Shown: positions 1 through 9,651 of the stretch, in pieces
Layout of the letters: the number at the start of each line of letters is the position of its first letter
Numbering within the stretch: position 1 is the first letter of the stretch
Origin: Thelonectria olida
Taxonomy: Eukaryota; Ascomycota; Sordariomycetes; Hypocreales; Nectriaceae
Length of the DNA stretch: 64,000 nt
Direction of reading: 5' to 3'
Assembly (NCBI GenBank): GCA_020736575.1
Contig: JAGPYM010000011.1
Coordinates: forward strand, 744,001 to 808,000
Program-made: the position numbers and the translations under genes
The notes under the pieces: model-generated
Seen by the model: the letters and a program-made list of their open reading frames with translations, nothing else
What the model was told of the DNA's origin: nothing
Databases searched by the model: none

Positions 1-182
1 ATGGCAGTAAGGCATTCCTTGGACAGGCTCGGTATTGAGGGCTTGTTTCTGTCGGAAGTTGGCTTCTTATAACTCGACTACTTGTTCCTTCTCTCTCATC
101 CCTCACTGAACCCAACTTTTCCCAATTCAGGTGGCGTTGCAGAGTTTTGAACGAGGCTTTTCCCTTCGGCAACAGCGACGGT
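1..182 (+). CDS. Possible 3' end of a gene entering from the left edge
   Basis: A GT donor at base 7 and an AG acceptor at base 130, with a pyrimidine-rich tract before the acceptor, would form a 124-base intron. Splicing gives a short open tail ending in TGA at 180-182. No domain is visible and the rest of the gene would lie outside the window, so this is only a guess from splice-site shape. Confidence 0.2.
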
Positions 183-964
183 GATGCAACACGACGGAGA
201 CAGCAGGATGGACCGGAACCACTAAACTAGACAAGTCTGGAATAGGCAAATTGTTGAGGATTTTTTGCACTCTCAAAACGCACAATAACATTCATCTTGT
301 TCGCAACTTCTTTGTTTCCTCGATAAACAATGATATTATAATCTAAACGCTCCTATTGAACTATTTGCCCTAATTCCACAACTGCCATCCACGGGAAGCG
401 GGATCATGCACTCCTGCCGCGCAATGTCCCACCACACGTTCCAATCCACATGACGCTCCACATCTGCACGACTTCGCTAAATCACGCTCGGACCCTCTCG
501 TCCATGACACGAAATCACGTGCTGTGTCGCGATACTGGAAACCCACATCGCTCGACTTCTGGACTGTAGGGTAGTCTAGGTCGCTTTGAAATGGTGGGTT
601 TATTAGAGTATGGAATTGATGAGAATTGAAGTTCTATCGATGAGATGTACTACCCGGATTTTTTGATATTAGTATTCTTACAACGTGAAACTTAGAATAG
701 GCTTTATCCCTAAGAGAGATCACACCAAGTTGGGGATTAACGGTTAGCAACTTGCCTCATGACTTATCGTGAAAGCTAAACACTCAACGAAACTTGAGAA
801 GGAGACTCTAAATGGAGAACACTTAAAATGACTGGGAAAAGGTCCTTGATATAAACATAACCTCAAGTTTATATATCAATTCTTCTAAATATCATATCTA
901 TGATCCAGATTCATCACATGGATTCGCTCCTAAACCAAGTGCGCCTCACTTCACTCAACCTCGT
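183..964. other. Gene-free stretch
   Basis: No convincing coding sequence, RNA gene or repeat seen. It contains the downstream flank of the minus-strand zinc-finger gene ending at 965. Confidence 0.5.
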
Positions 965-2530
965 CTATCCACACTCTGGCTCATCACCAGCATGTCCACG
1001 TGCTCCTCCATCCAAAATCACTCCCTCATTATCATTCAGGTCATGTTGCACCCTCTGCCACCCCTTCTTCTTCCTCGACTCCCGCCCTTCCACCTCGGCC
1101 CCTTTACCCTTGGCATCAAATACAGGCTTGATCAGTGCACCCAACAGAGGGTTTCCGCTGAACGTTCCTCCATTCCTGTTACTTGATGTCTCTCTTAGAG
1201 CATCATGGTCCGTAGGCGCACTCGCGTACCCGTCTTCTTCGTCTTCGGGAGTTGCTGGACGTTCCACTGCTGCCATCTTGCGAACTACCTTCCCGCCGAC
1301 CACGTCAATGCTCAACACCTGTCTCCTCTTCTCGTATTCTGGTCGAGCATTCCATTCCTGCTCCCGCATAATCTTCTGCTGCCGCTTTAGCTCCCGTGCT
1401 CTCTCCTCAGGACTGGCCCACATGCTCCCAGTGCCGTTCATGGCCCCGCTGACATCGAAGTCGGCCGCCTCATCACGGACTGTCGTTCGCCGGGCGTTTT
1501 GCGCCTGGAAGCCGAGGAGTTTGTCACGGTGCGCTCTCGCCTTGGCCTCTGCTTCGCCAATTGATGAGTCCTCGTTGCCACGGGGTTTGGTGAAGGGGGC
1601 AGGTTTCTTGGAGATTTCTGCCCGCTTGTTGGCTTCTCGATCAGCAGCCATGCGCTCACGTCCTCGCTCATCCCTCAATTCTCGCATCATGGCTTGGACA
1701 TCGGCCGGACTGAGCAAAGGGGTGCCGCAGAAAGTACACGGCCCTAGGCCCTCCTTCATACATATGACCTTGCCGCATGAGAGGCAGTTGGGCGCAGCCC
1801 CTTGGAGAGGATGCCTCGTAGCAACGCAGTTGCACTTTCTTGCCTTTGTATTCTCCAATGTAGGGTTCGTCGTGATCTCAAGGGCACGAATGGCAGCGTC
1901 AAGATCGGCGATTGCGGTCGAGGCGCCAGCCATGGGCACTTCGCCAGCAATTGACACTTTGGTGGTGGTCTGAGGCTTGGGTGTAGAGCTGCGTGATGTC
2001 GGGTTCGACTTGGGCTTTGGTTTGGAGGGGCCATCTCCGATGAGATAGCCAGAGGATGCATGTTGCTTGGGTGGTAGCTTCGCGACAGGCTTTGGGGCAG
2101 GCTTCGGGGTGTTGGATCTTGACACGTCATTGCTGCTTGGTGCGCTGGGCCGCTGGGCAATATAGTCTAGGTCGTTGTCCTTCTTATTGTAGGAGCTACC
2201 AGCGGGCGCACCGTAATCATCGACTTTTCTCGCCACGGGTGTATGAATGGCAGCCTTCTTCTTTTTAGGACCTCGCTTTGCTTTCGGGACAGGCTCTATC
2301 ACTTCTGGGACTGCTGCGCTGGACGAGGTAGGCTCCGTGGGAATATTTTGAGGGGCTTGCCTTCGAGAGTTGAAGGAAGAAATAAACTCGACGGCCCGGG
2401 GCGAGTTTCCGAGGAGGTTGCTGAAATGTTCGGCGGCTTCGGGTTTGGAGAGAGTGGCAGCGTAGTCGAGGACTTGCTTGAGTTCGTCGTCGGGTAAGGG
2501 GAGCAGCGCTGATAGCTGCGAGAGCGACAT
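965..2530 (-). CDS. RQT4: TRIP4/ASC-1-type C2HC5 zinc-finger protein (Rqt4-like)
   Basis: Single-exon gene of 521 residues. The first 50 residues resemble the helical N-terminal part of TRIP4/ASC-1 proteins (LPDDELKQVLDY, then PRAVEFISSF). A cysteine/histidine-rich segment around residues 230-275 carries the C2HC5 zinc-finger pattern: CNC, an H, then CLSCGKVIC and CTFC. The central part is low-complexity, rich in Pro, Ser, Thr and Lys, with basic and acidic helical stretches near the C-terminus. In yeast the homologue (Rqt4, Ykr023w) is part of the ribosome quality control trigger complex that splits collided ribosomes; in animals TRIP4 is in the ASC-1 complex. The role here is inferred from that family. 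The ATG at 2530 is in frame with the conserved N-terminus. Expected to be cytosolic or nuclear. Confidence 0.85.
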   Translation of the reverse strand: MSLSQLSALLPLPDDELKQVLDYAATLSKPEAAEHFSNLLGNSPRAVEFISSFNSRRQAPQNIPTEPTSSSAAVPEVIEPVPKAKRGPKKKKAAIHTPVARKVDDYGAPAGSSYNKKDNDLDYIAQRPSAPSSNDVSRSNTPKPAPKPVAKLPPKQHASSGYLIGDGPSKPKPKSNPTSRSSTPKPQTTTKVSIAGEVPMAGASTAIADLDAAIRALEITTNPTLENTKARKCNCVATRHPLQGAAPNCLSCGKVICMKEGLGPCTFCGTPLLSPADVQAMMRELRDERGRERMAADREANKRAEISKKPAPFTKPRGNEDSSIGEAEAKARAHRDKLLGFQAQNARRTTVRDEAADFDVSGAMNGTGSMWASPEERARELKRQQKIMREQEWNARPEYEKRRQVLSIDVVGGKVVRKMAAVERPATPEDEEDGYASAPTDHDALRETSSNRNGGTFSGNPLLGALIKPVFDAKGKGAEVEGRESRKKKGWQRVQHDLNDNEGVILDGGARGHAGDEPECG

Positions 2531-2965
2531 GATGGCACTTGTGAGGGCTTTTGGAATTGGAGAGGGTATTTCCAGGATCGTCTTTCATCCAGTCGGGGTG
2601 AAGATGCAAGGTGATATTAATATAGGTACGAATAGTTGACAATTTGATGATGTAGCTTTCAAGAGCTCTGGCCCCCACCATTTCAATGAAAGCGGCCCCG
2701 CCCCCTCCAACGAGACTTGGAGTCATGCTGAGTCATTCGCCGAAAGAAGCCCATCATGGAGGCTTAAACCTCCCGTCAGGGCAACCAGCTGGTCACTCGA
2801 TATTTTCAGAAGGTAAGGTACTTTGTGATTTATCTACGAGCAACTCTTCTAAGCTCCTCAGTTTATGGACTCTCACTCTGATAGGCCACGATTAGGGGTA
2901 AAAGTATCCCATAACCCGTCCTCATCCCAAAACCGTCAGCTGATGCGGCCATGACAACAAGCAAT
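2531..2965. other. Intergenic stretch
   Basis: Holds the 5' leader and promoter of the minus-strand zinc-finger gene and the downstream flank of the dehydratase gene. No other feature seen. Confidence 0.5.
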
Positions 2966-4078
2966 CTAACTGTAGCTCGCAACCGGCTCCCCCATGACAT
3001 CTAGACGTGGTGTAACCCCCAAACCCGGCGCAGTCGGGGCTGTCAGAAGCCCTTGGTGGACATCAAACGCACCATCCGCCGTCTTGCACGTAACCATCTC
3101 CCGACACTCCAGGACGCAGCGTAGGTTGCGAGCCGGGATTGTTTGGCCGAGATGCACAATGGCCGCGAATGCGATATCCGAGCCACTGCAGTCCTGGACA
3201 GAAATGGTGTAACCTGCCGCCAGGCAGATGTCTCGCACCCGGCGTCCTCTCGTCAAGCCGCCCGCCTTGGAGATCTTGAGTCCAACGCCATCCACCGCGT
3301 CGTCGGCGACAAGCTGCGCAACCGTGCTCTCGTTTGACACAAGCTCGTCGAAGATGATGGGGATGTTGGTCCGGCGCCGAAGCGACATGCTCTCTCTATA
3401 TGTGGCGCAGGGGGCTTCTAGGACGAAATCCAATCCGTCGGGCAGTAACCTGAGCATCCTAAGCCCAGCCTCGACGGTCAATCCGCCGTTGGCGTCGATG
3501 AGGAAGAACTCGTGAGGCTCCTTGCTTTCGAGCGCTGCTGTGATGCGGGCAGCGTTGGCTACGGGATCCCCTCCAATCTTGACCGAGAAGCCTGTGAAGC
3601 CAGCCGCTCGAGACTCGGCGACGTGCTTGCGCGTGCCCTCGGGGTCGGCGACGGGTATGGACGCGATGATAGGCAGTTTCACATCTGTACGACCGCCGAG
3701 CAGCTCGCAAACGGGAAGTCCGACAGCCTTTCCAAAGACGTCCCAGCATGCGACATCAATGGCTGTCTTTGCGTCCTCATGACCGAACAGCGCTGCGTCC
3801 ATGGCGTCGTTGATGCGATCGACCCTTCGCGGATCCAGACCGATCAACCTGGGGGCGATTTCCTCAATGCCAGCTCTGACGCCGCGCGCATGGGAGGCGA
3901 TGTAGTTATCGAAGGGAGTGCTTTCGCCCCAGCCCTCGATGCCGTTGTTTGTAGTTATGCGGACAAAGGTGCCGTCGAAGCGAGTGACGGCCCGTCCTCC
4001 AGACAGATGGTAGACGCCGCGTGAGTACGGCAGGTCGACTTGGAAGACATCGATTCGTGCAATTTTAAGGTCAGACAT
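2966..4078 (-). CDS. Enolase-superfamily dehydratase, cis-3-hydroxy-L-proline dehydratase-like
   Basis: Intronless, 370 residues from the ATG at 4078; the open frame runs further upstream but the family homology begins at MSDLKIARI. It has the mandelate racemase/muconate lactonising enzyme layout: an N-terminal capping domain, then a TIM barrel with FSVKIGG (barrel Lys), DANGG (metal-binding Asp), VLEAPC (metal-binding Glu), DELVSNE (third metal ligand) and GLKISKAGG (second Lys). The C-terminal stretch with PGLGVTP and the overall order resemble bacterial cis-3-hydroxy-L-proline dehydratases, which give delta1-pyrroline-2-carboxylate. Substrate is inferred from that resemblance; another acid-sugar or proline-derivative dehydratase or racemase remains possible. 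Likely cytosolic. It diverges from an MDR oxidoreductase at 4913, but no other hydroxyproline gene lies nearby. Confidence 0.8.
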   Translation of the reverse strand: MSDLKIARIDVFQVDLPYSRGVYHLSGGRAVTRFDGTFVRITTNNGIEGWGESTPFDNYIASHARGVRAGIEEIAPRLIGLDPRRVDRINDAMDAALFGHEDAKTAIDVACWDVFGKAVGLPVCELLGGRTDVKLPIIASIPVADPEGTRKHVAESRAAGFTGFSVKIGGDPVANAARITAALESKEPHEFFLIDANGGLTVEAGLRMLRLLPDGLDFVLEAPCATYRESMSLRRRTNIPIIFDELVSNESTVAQLVADDAVDGVGLKISKAGGLTRGRRVRDICLAAGYTISVQDCSGSDIAFAAIVHLGQTIPARNLRCVLECREMVTCKTADGAFDVHQGLLTAPTAPGLGVTPRLDVMGEPVASYS

Positions 4079-4355
4079 GTTTTGTGACCTAGTAAGAGAA
4101 GTAACGGGAGTGGGCGTTTTGTAATGCTTATGAAATAAGATCTTGTCGTTTCTGAACAGGTTCTCGCATACCACATGGCAAACTATATGGATATATATAG
4201 ACGTATAAGGAGCTGGTCTATGCCCCTTGAGATAATCTGTCGATAGATCTTGGGGCACATCTACGTTAGGTAGCTAGTATTACGGGTAGGGACCCGAGAG
4301 GCTCCTTGATTGGTGTCGAAGAGTGCGGGTAACATTTCCTAATAGTTACAGGTTT

Positions 4356-4460
4356 AGAGAACTCACACATGCACTTCAATCTAGGTATGCACGCACTGGG
4401 CAAAAACGATGAGAGCTCACACATCACTTCAATGCACGTATTGGGTAAAAATGAAGAGAG
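4356..4460. repeat. Imperfect tandem duplication in the divergent promoter
   Basis: Two adjacent copies of roughly 50 bases share the blocks CTCACACAT, CACTTCAAT, a TGCACG core followed by TGGG, then AAAAA/GAAGAG-like endings. The copies start near 4356 and near 4411. The second has lost a few bases. Confidence 0.6.
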
Positions 4461-4726
4461 CACTTGTTATTTGTCAGAAAGCCTGGCCAACCATGAACGA
4501 AAGATTACTTCCCTGATTCATGCTCAACTCAACCGCAAGCTACCCCGCAGTTGGTTATCATGTAATTAGTCCTCCTTCAACTTTCGGATGTGAGAGCCGA
4601 GTTTTACCTGCATCGGGTTTTCCGACTTGTCTTTAGATCTGTGTGGAGATCTCTGTTCCGTTTCAAGCCTATCTATCGATCCAACCACGATTGACCTCCT
4701 TCATGATTGCACCATCTGATGCCCTA

Positions 4727-4755
4727 TATTTATAAGCTGACGTATTTATAAGCTG
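4727..4755. repeat. Doubled TATTTATAAGCTG motif
   Basis: TATTTATAAGCTG occurs at about 4727-4739 and again at about 4743-4755, separated by three bases, upstream of the plus-strand oxidoreductase. Possible TATA region. Confidence 0.5.
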
Positions 4756-4912
4756 CATAGCATACATTGACAGTATAATAATGCCATCCATGCCAAGTTC
4801 TTGTGTCGATATATGAAGCATTTGTTATCGGTACATGGCCCTGAATGCTGACGAGTTACGATCACACCAAGACCTACAACCATACCGAATCATCAAGCCA
4901 AGACAAGTCAAA

Positions 4913-6024
4913 ATGGCCAACGTCACTACTCGCCAGGTCTTCCGCAGGACAGACGACTACACACCTGGAAAGCCAAGGGTGAAGCTCATCACTGAGGACT
5001 TGCCCCTTCCTCTGCACCCAACTGCGGTCTTGATCAAGGTCCACGCTGTTGCTCTGAACTACCGTGACGCCAACATCGCCAACGGCGGCAACCCCTGGCC
5101 GGTGATTCCCCACGGCGTGCCCGGCAACGACGCAGCAGGCGAGATCATTGCCGTGGGCGATAGGGTGTCGACTTTGGCTGTTGGCGATCGCGTATGTCCC
5201 GTCACCGATACCGAGTACCTGACCTCGCGGTCGCCGGGGCGGTCCTGGCTTGCAGCGAACGAGGATGGTGTTTTGGCTTCTCATCTCGTTTTTGACGAGA
5301 AGCTGGTGTGCAAGCTCCCCGGTCATCTGGACTATGTCCACTCGAGCATCATCCCGTGTGCGGGTACAACTGCCTGGTCTGCACTGAAAGGCGCCAGCAT
5401 AGGCCAAACCGTCTTGATCCAAGGTAAATAAGTGCCTTGACTAGTTCTAGAGAAGGCACTTTTGCTGACTGAATGTTTCTCAAAGGTACTGGTGGCGTTA
5501 GTACCTTTGCTCTCAAGCTCGCTCGAGCCTCAGGCCTCAAAATTATCCTCACTTCTTCAAGCGACGAGAAGCTTGAGAAGATGAAGAAGCTCTTCGGAAC
5601 ACCGTACATCTTGACTGTCAACTATAGGACACACCCGGACTGGCACGAGGAGGTTTTGAGACTTACCAACGGCACCGGTGTTGACCTTGTCGTCGAGAAC
5701 GGCGGCAGCGGGTCGCTCGTGAAGAGCATGAAGGCGACGCGGCGTGGCGGCATCGTGAGTCAAGTTGGCTATCTCGGCGGACAGAACCCTTCGGAGTTGA
5801 AGGAGTTTGTTTCGACCATCATCGATCGAAGAATCAATGTTAGGGGCATTAATGCTGGGTCCAAGGAGGACCAGGATGACCTGATCGCTGCTATCACGTC
5901 TACGCAGCTGACGTTTGATGACATTATCGACTCGGTTTGGCCGTTTGAAAAGTCGGACGAGGCGATTGAGTTCATCTGGAAAGGTGCGCAAGTCGGAAAG
6001 CTGGTTGTTGACTTGGACAAGTAA
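4913..6024 (+). CDS. MDR-family zinc-type alcohol dehydrogenase/quinone oxidoreductase-like protein
   Basis: Two exons, 4913-5423 and 5486-6024, give 349 residues. The intron has a GTAAAT donor and an AAAG acceptor and splits the glycine of QGTGGVS, restoring the cofactor motif GTGGVSTFALKLA. The N-terminal GroES-like domain (HAVALNYRDANIANGG, GNDAAGEI) is followed by a Rossmann domain. Catalytic-zinc cysteines are not obvious, so it fits the zinc-independent NADPH oxidoreductase branch. I chose the ATG at 4913 (CAAAATGGCC) because the in-frame ATG at 4835 adds a segment unlike the family. Substrate unknown. It diverges from the dehydratase at 4078. Confidence 0.85.
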
Positions 6025-7581
6025 GACAAAGTGAGAAAGATGGAATTCAAGTGACACAGTTGGCAAGGTGATGGATGCGAAAGGAATATAGTTGAATTTG
6101 GAGGCTATAATTATTAAAAGAAAGGTCCTTGGGTGCTCACCACAGTCAACACTCCGCTAAGGGCGATAATACATGTTGGAGCCGCAATCGGCGACTCACA
6201 CTATCACCGTATCGAAATCTCGCATATGCAAACTGTACATGCATTCATATTTAAATCGCTGGCAGTGAACTGCGCACGGGAATAGGGTGGATTCTCGTTC
6301 CGTCTCCATCCGATGGTGCCGCCCACCAATAATGGAACTTGGGTGGAACCCCGTGGGGTAAGCAAACAGGGCAACGACGATGTTTGGGGCGGATGATGGG
6401 ATGGGAGAGGAGCGAGGATAACAGGGGCGGATAGGATGCATAGTGGCCTAGGAGGAAAGGTGAGAGGGCACGGGCGGGTGAAAGGATGGAATGATGGAGG
6501 GCATAGAGTGAGCTAACTGATTAGCCCATGTAGGTGAGAGGTGGGCGGATATTGACATGTTGACTCCAGGTGTGTGAATGTGCGTGCAGTGGAAAGGGAG
6601 GAAAGACGTTGGTATGCCTCGAATTATTAGTCCAGAACAAATCTGATAATGAAAGAGGTCTTCAACTAAACCAGACCCGCCTCGTCTTTGTTCTTGGTGT
6701 TTCCCCTCCCCCAGCTATTGCTTGGTGACCGCCTCAAGTAAAGATCGGGTGTGTGGGAGTGAGATGAAGTGTCACCGGCATCATGTGGAGGTGGAGGTGG
6801 AGGGGAAGGGATTCGACGGTGCGGGCTGTTCTGTCGGAAGTAGTAAATTGCATCAATTGATGAGAATAGCACCGATGATTTGGTCATGGCTACTTGTGTA
6901 GCTCAGTAAAGAAGATAAATATTTGCATGAACAATTAACTTGTTATCTGTTGTGGTTTTTGGACACTTCCATCCCCATCAATCTGCAGCTTGCTACCACT
7001 TTGAAACCTGCCACCCACCCATCCGGACAAGTCTGTTCACCGAGAATCTTCCGAGCGGTATTCTCGGGCATCGTTCACGTCTTGAATACCCTCAAAAAAG
7101 AGGAAAATAAACTCCATTTTTATGACGTTCATCCGAGTCTCCCGTAAGAAAAAAAGAACCTCTTCACCCGTAGTATTTCCTCTCGTTTCTTGTCCTGACC
7201 GATTCTCACCGACCCGGCTGGATCCATTCGCTCCCGTTGCTCCGTGTCCTTGTCCAAATTCCGAACAAGCTCCGCCTGCTCAGCTTAAGCAGCGCTAATC
7301 TTCTTTAGGAAAAGAAAAAGTAGCTCCTCCCCCAAGCAAAAAGCTCGTCAGTTGGTGGTGGTGCATTGAAACGGCAAGAAGTGTGTGTGTTGTGTGTTGT
7401 GTGTGTGGGTTTCCCTGTTTGCGCTTTCCCCATTGCCGTGCCTCCGTGGCTTTTTGTTGTTTCCTCAGGTTGCCGTATTTAAAGTGCCTCATCACCACCA
7501 GCCTCATTCTTTCACTTCTTCTCCCTCCCCCCCAATTGACCTCATCCTCCCAATTCATATCCTTCATCTATCCCCGTCAAT
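6025..7581. other. Long intergenic region upstream of mitochondrial MDH
   Basis: No gene supported. The last 450 bases are pyrimidine-rich and include a GT-rich tract, fitting the promoter and long 5' leader of a highly expressed fungal housekeeping gene. Confidence 0.5.
7381..7408. repeat. GT-rich simple repeat
   Basis: Run of GTGTGTGTGT with interspersed TTG units, about 175 bases before the MDH start codon. Confidence 0.8.
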
Positions 7582-9000
7582 ATGTTCGCCGCTTCCAAGC
7601 TTCAGCGACGCGCTTTCTCGGCTTCGGCCCGCCAGGTTAGTCTCTCCTCTGGCGCCCCTCGTTGCCGCAATGGCAGAAGAGAGAGCTTCCTCACTCTCTT
7701 TCGTCTGCTTCAACCGGCCCGGTCCGTAGCCGACATCGTCCACTCTCGTCCACCACCATCACCACCATTCGACACCGGCTCAATTCGTTTACACACTCGC
7801 CACAGGACCTGCAAAACAATTTGCTAACTCTTCCCCAATAACAGCTCTCCAAGGTTGCCGTCCTTGGTGCCGGCGGCGGTATCGGCCAGCCCCTCTCTCT
7901 CCTCCTCAAGCTCAACCCCCTCGTCACTGAGCTTGCTCTCTACGACATCCGTGGAGGACCCGGTACGTCTACTCCTCAACTCAACCTGTTTTAGGGCAAT
8001 GGGATTGTGAGGGCTTTCTTGGTGTTGTGGCATGCAACGACCATGCTCCGACCCCCAAACCCCAAGACTGCACCCTGGCCAATTCCTCACCCCTAATCTC
8101 AAATCATCATGCCATCTCCCCAGAAATCTCAACATTCCCTTGCTAACTCCGCCTTCAACAGGTGTCGCCGCCGATATCTCTCACGTCAACACCCAGTCCA
8201 CCGTCAAGGGCTATGACCCCACTCCCACCGGCCTCGCTGAGGCCCTCAAGGGCTCTGAGGTTGTCCTGATCCCCGCTGGTGTCCCCCGCAAGCCCGGCAT
8301 GACCCGTGACGATCTTTTCAACACCAACGCCTCCATTGTCCGTGACCTCGCAAAGGCCGCTGCCAAGTCCGCCCCCGAGGCCAAGCTCCTTATCATCGCC
8401 AACCCCGTCAACTCCACCGTCCCCATCTGCCGTGAGGTCTACAAGAAGGCCGGTGTCTACAACCCCAAGACTCTCTTCGGTGTTACCACCCTCGATGTCG
8501 TTCGCGCCAGCCGCTTCGTCTCCGAGATCAAGGGCTCCGACCCCAAGGATGAGAACATCACCGTCATTGGTGGCCACTCCGGAGTCACCATTGTGCCTCT
8601 CTTCTCCCAGAGCAACCACCCCGACCTGAGCTCCAACGCTGAGCTCGTCAACCGTGTTCAGTTCGGTGGTGACGAGGTTGTCAAGGCCAAGGATGGTGCT
8701 GGCTCTGCCACCCTCTCCATGGCTTTCGCCGGTGCCCGCATGGCTGATGCCGTCCTCCGCGCCGCCAAGGGCGAGAAGGGTGTCATTGAGCCTTCCTTCG
8801 TCGAGTCTCCTCTCTACAAGGACCAGGGAATTGACTTCTTCTCCAGCAGCATCGAGCTCGGCCCCGAGGGTGTTGAGAAGATCCACCCCATTGGCAAGGT
8901 CGATGCCAACGAGGAGAAGCTCATCGAGGCCTGCCTTGGTGACCTCAAGAAGAACATTGAGAAGGGTGTCAAGTTCGTCGAGCAGAACCCCGGCAACTAA
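7582..9000 (+). CDS. MDH1: Malate dehydrogenase, mitochondrial
   Basis: Three exons, 7582-7635, 7845-7962 and 8162-9000, encode 336 residues. Exon 1 holds an Arg/Ser/Ala-rich mitochondrial presequence ([17 protein letters not shown]). Exon 2 starts with the NAD-binding motif [15 protein letters not shown], and exon 3 carries the rest. Visible landmarks are [17 protein letters not shown] with substrate-binding arginines, [11 protein letters not shown], and the catalytic-His motif [14 protein letters not shown]. It converts malate to oxaloacetate with NAD in the TCA cycle in the matrix. Both introns have CTAAC branch sites. Codon use is strongly C-ending, as in highly expressed fungal genes. 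Its 3' end faces the P5A ATPase gene. Confidence 0.97.
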
Positions 9001-9651
9001 ATTATCCCCTGAAACGTACCGCCAACCAAAACTTGGGGCAGAAGAAGGGATGTGGTGAGGGAAGACGGAGTAGACACCTGGCTGGCTGCTGTGCTTGGCT
9101 TGGCCGGCTACCGTGCCCTTCGTGAGGATGGAAAAAGGGTATGGTAAAAGAACGATACCCATTTCCGCTGTTCTACCACTGCCATAGACTTGAATTGGGT
9201 CTCTGTACCATAGTATGAGAAAATGAAAAAAATCTACCCCCAAATTTTACGACATATCAACTACACATATCATACCTAGCAGAGTGACAATTGCCAGATG
9301 TAGTGTTGTAACGTGCCTTCCGCTGCCAGCCACACAAGACACAAACACTGCTCGTCATCACCATCGCTTCGGACAAGTGCATAGAGTAGAGCAAGACATT
9401 AAATGGTTATCTAGGATGCTATGTTCCCACGTCTTTGGAATCAAGTACCCAAGTTATTATCATACAGGACCACCAGTTTCCCTCCAAATATGTATAGACT
9501 CAACAGAGTGTTTCAATTCGTCCGTCCCATCTAGTACGTTGCCCAAAATCTAGCCGTCCCAAAAAAACAACAGCTTTCCTTCACACCAAAACAAGAGTGT
9601 ATTATTTATTCATTTTCATCATCTTTGTGGAGTGGTTGTTGGGTTTGTACT
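9001..9651. other. Convergent 3' flank
   Basis: Downstream regions of the converging MDH and P5A ATPase genes; no additional gene seen. Confidence 0.5.

Larger units (their letters stand above)
4079..4912. promoter_or_regulatory. Divergent promoter region
   Basis: 834 bases between the divergently transcribed dehydratase (minus) and MDR oxidoreductase (plus). It contains an imperfect tandem duplication at 4356-4460 and a doubled TATTTATAAGCTG at 4727-4755, about 160-190 bases before the oxidoreductase ATG. The TATTTATAA motifs could serve as TATA elements. Co-regulation is an inference. Confidence 0.45.

Noticed and set aside
900..1973. 357-codon plus-strand open frame
   Set aside because: Lies entirely antisense to the zinc-finger protein gene and has no domain; a shadow of its codon bias.
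8155..9243. 362-codon minus-strand open frame
   Set aside because: Antisense to mitochondrial MDH; the Gly/Asp/Leu-rich low-complexity product reflects the C-ending codons of MDH.
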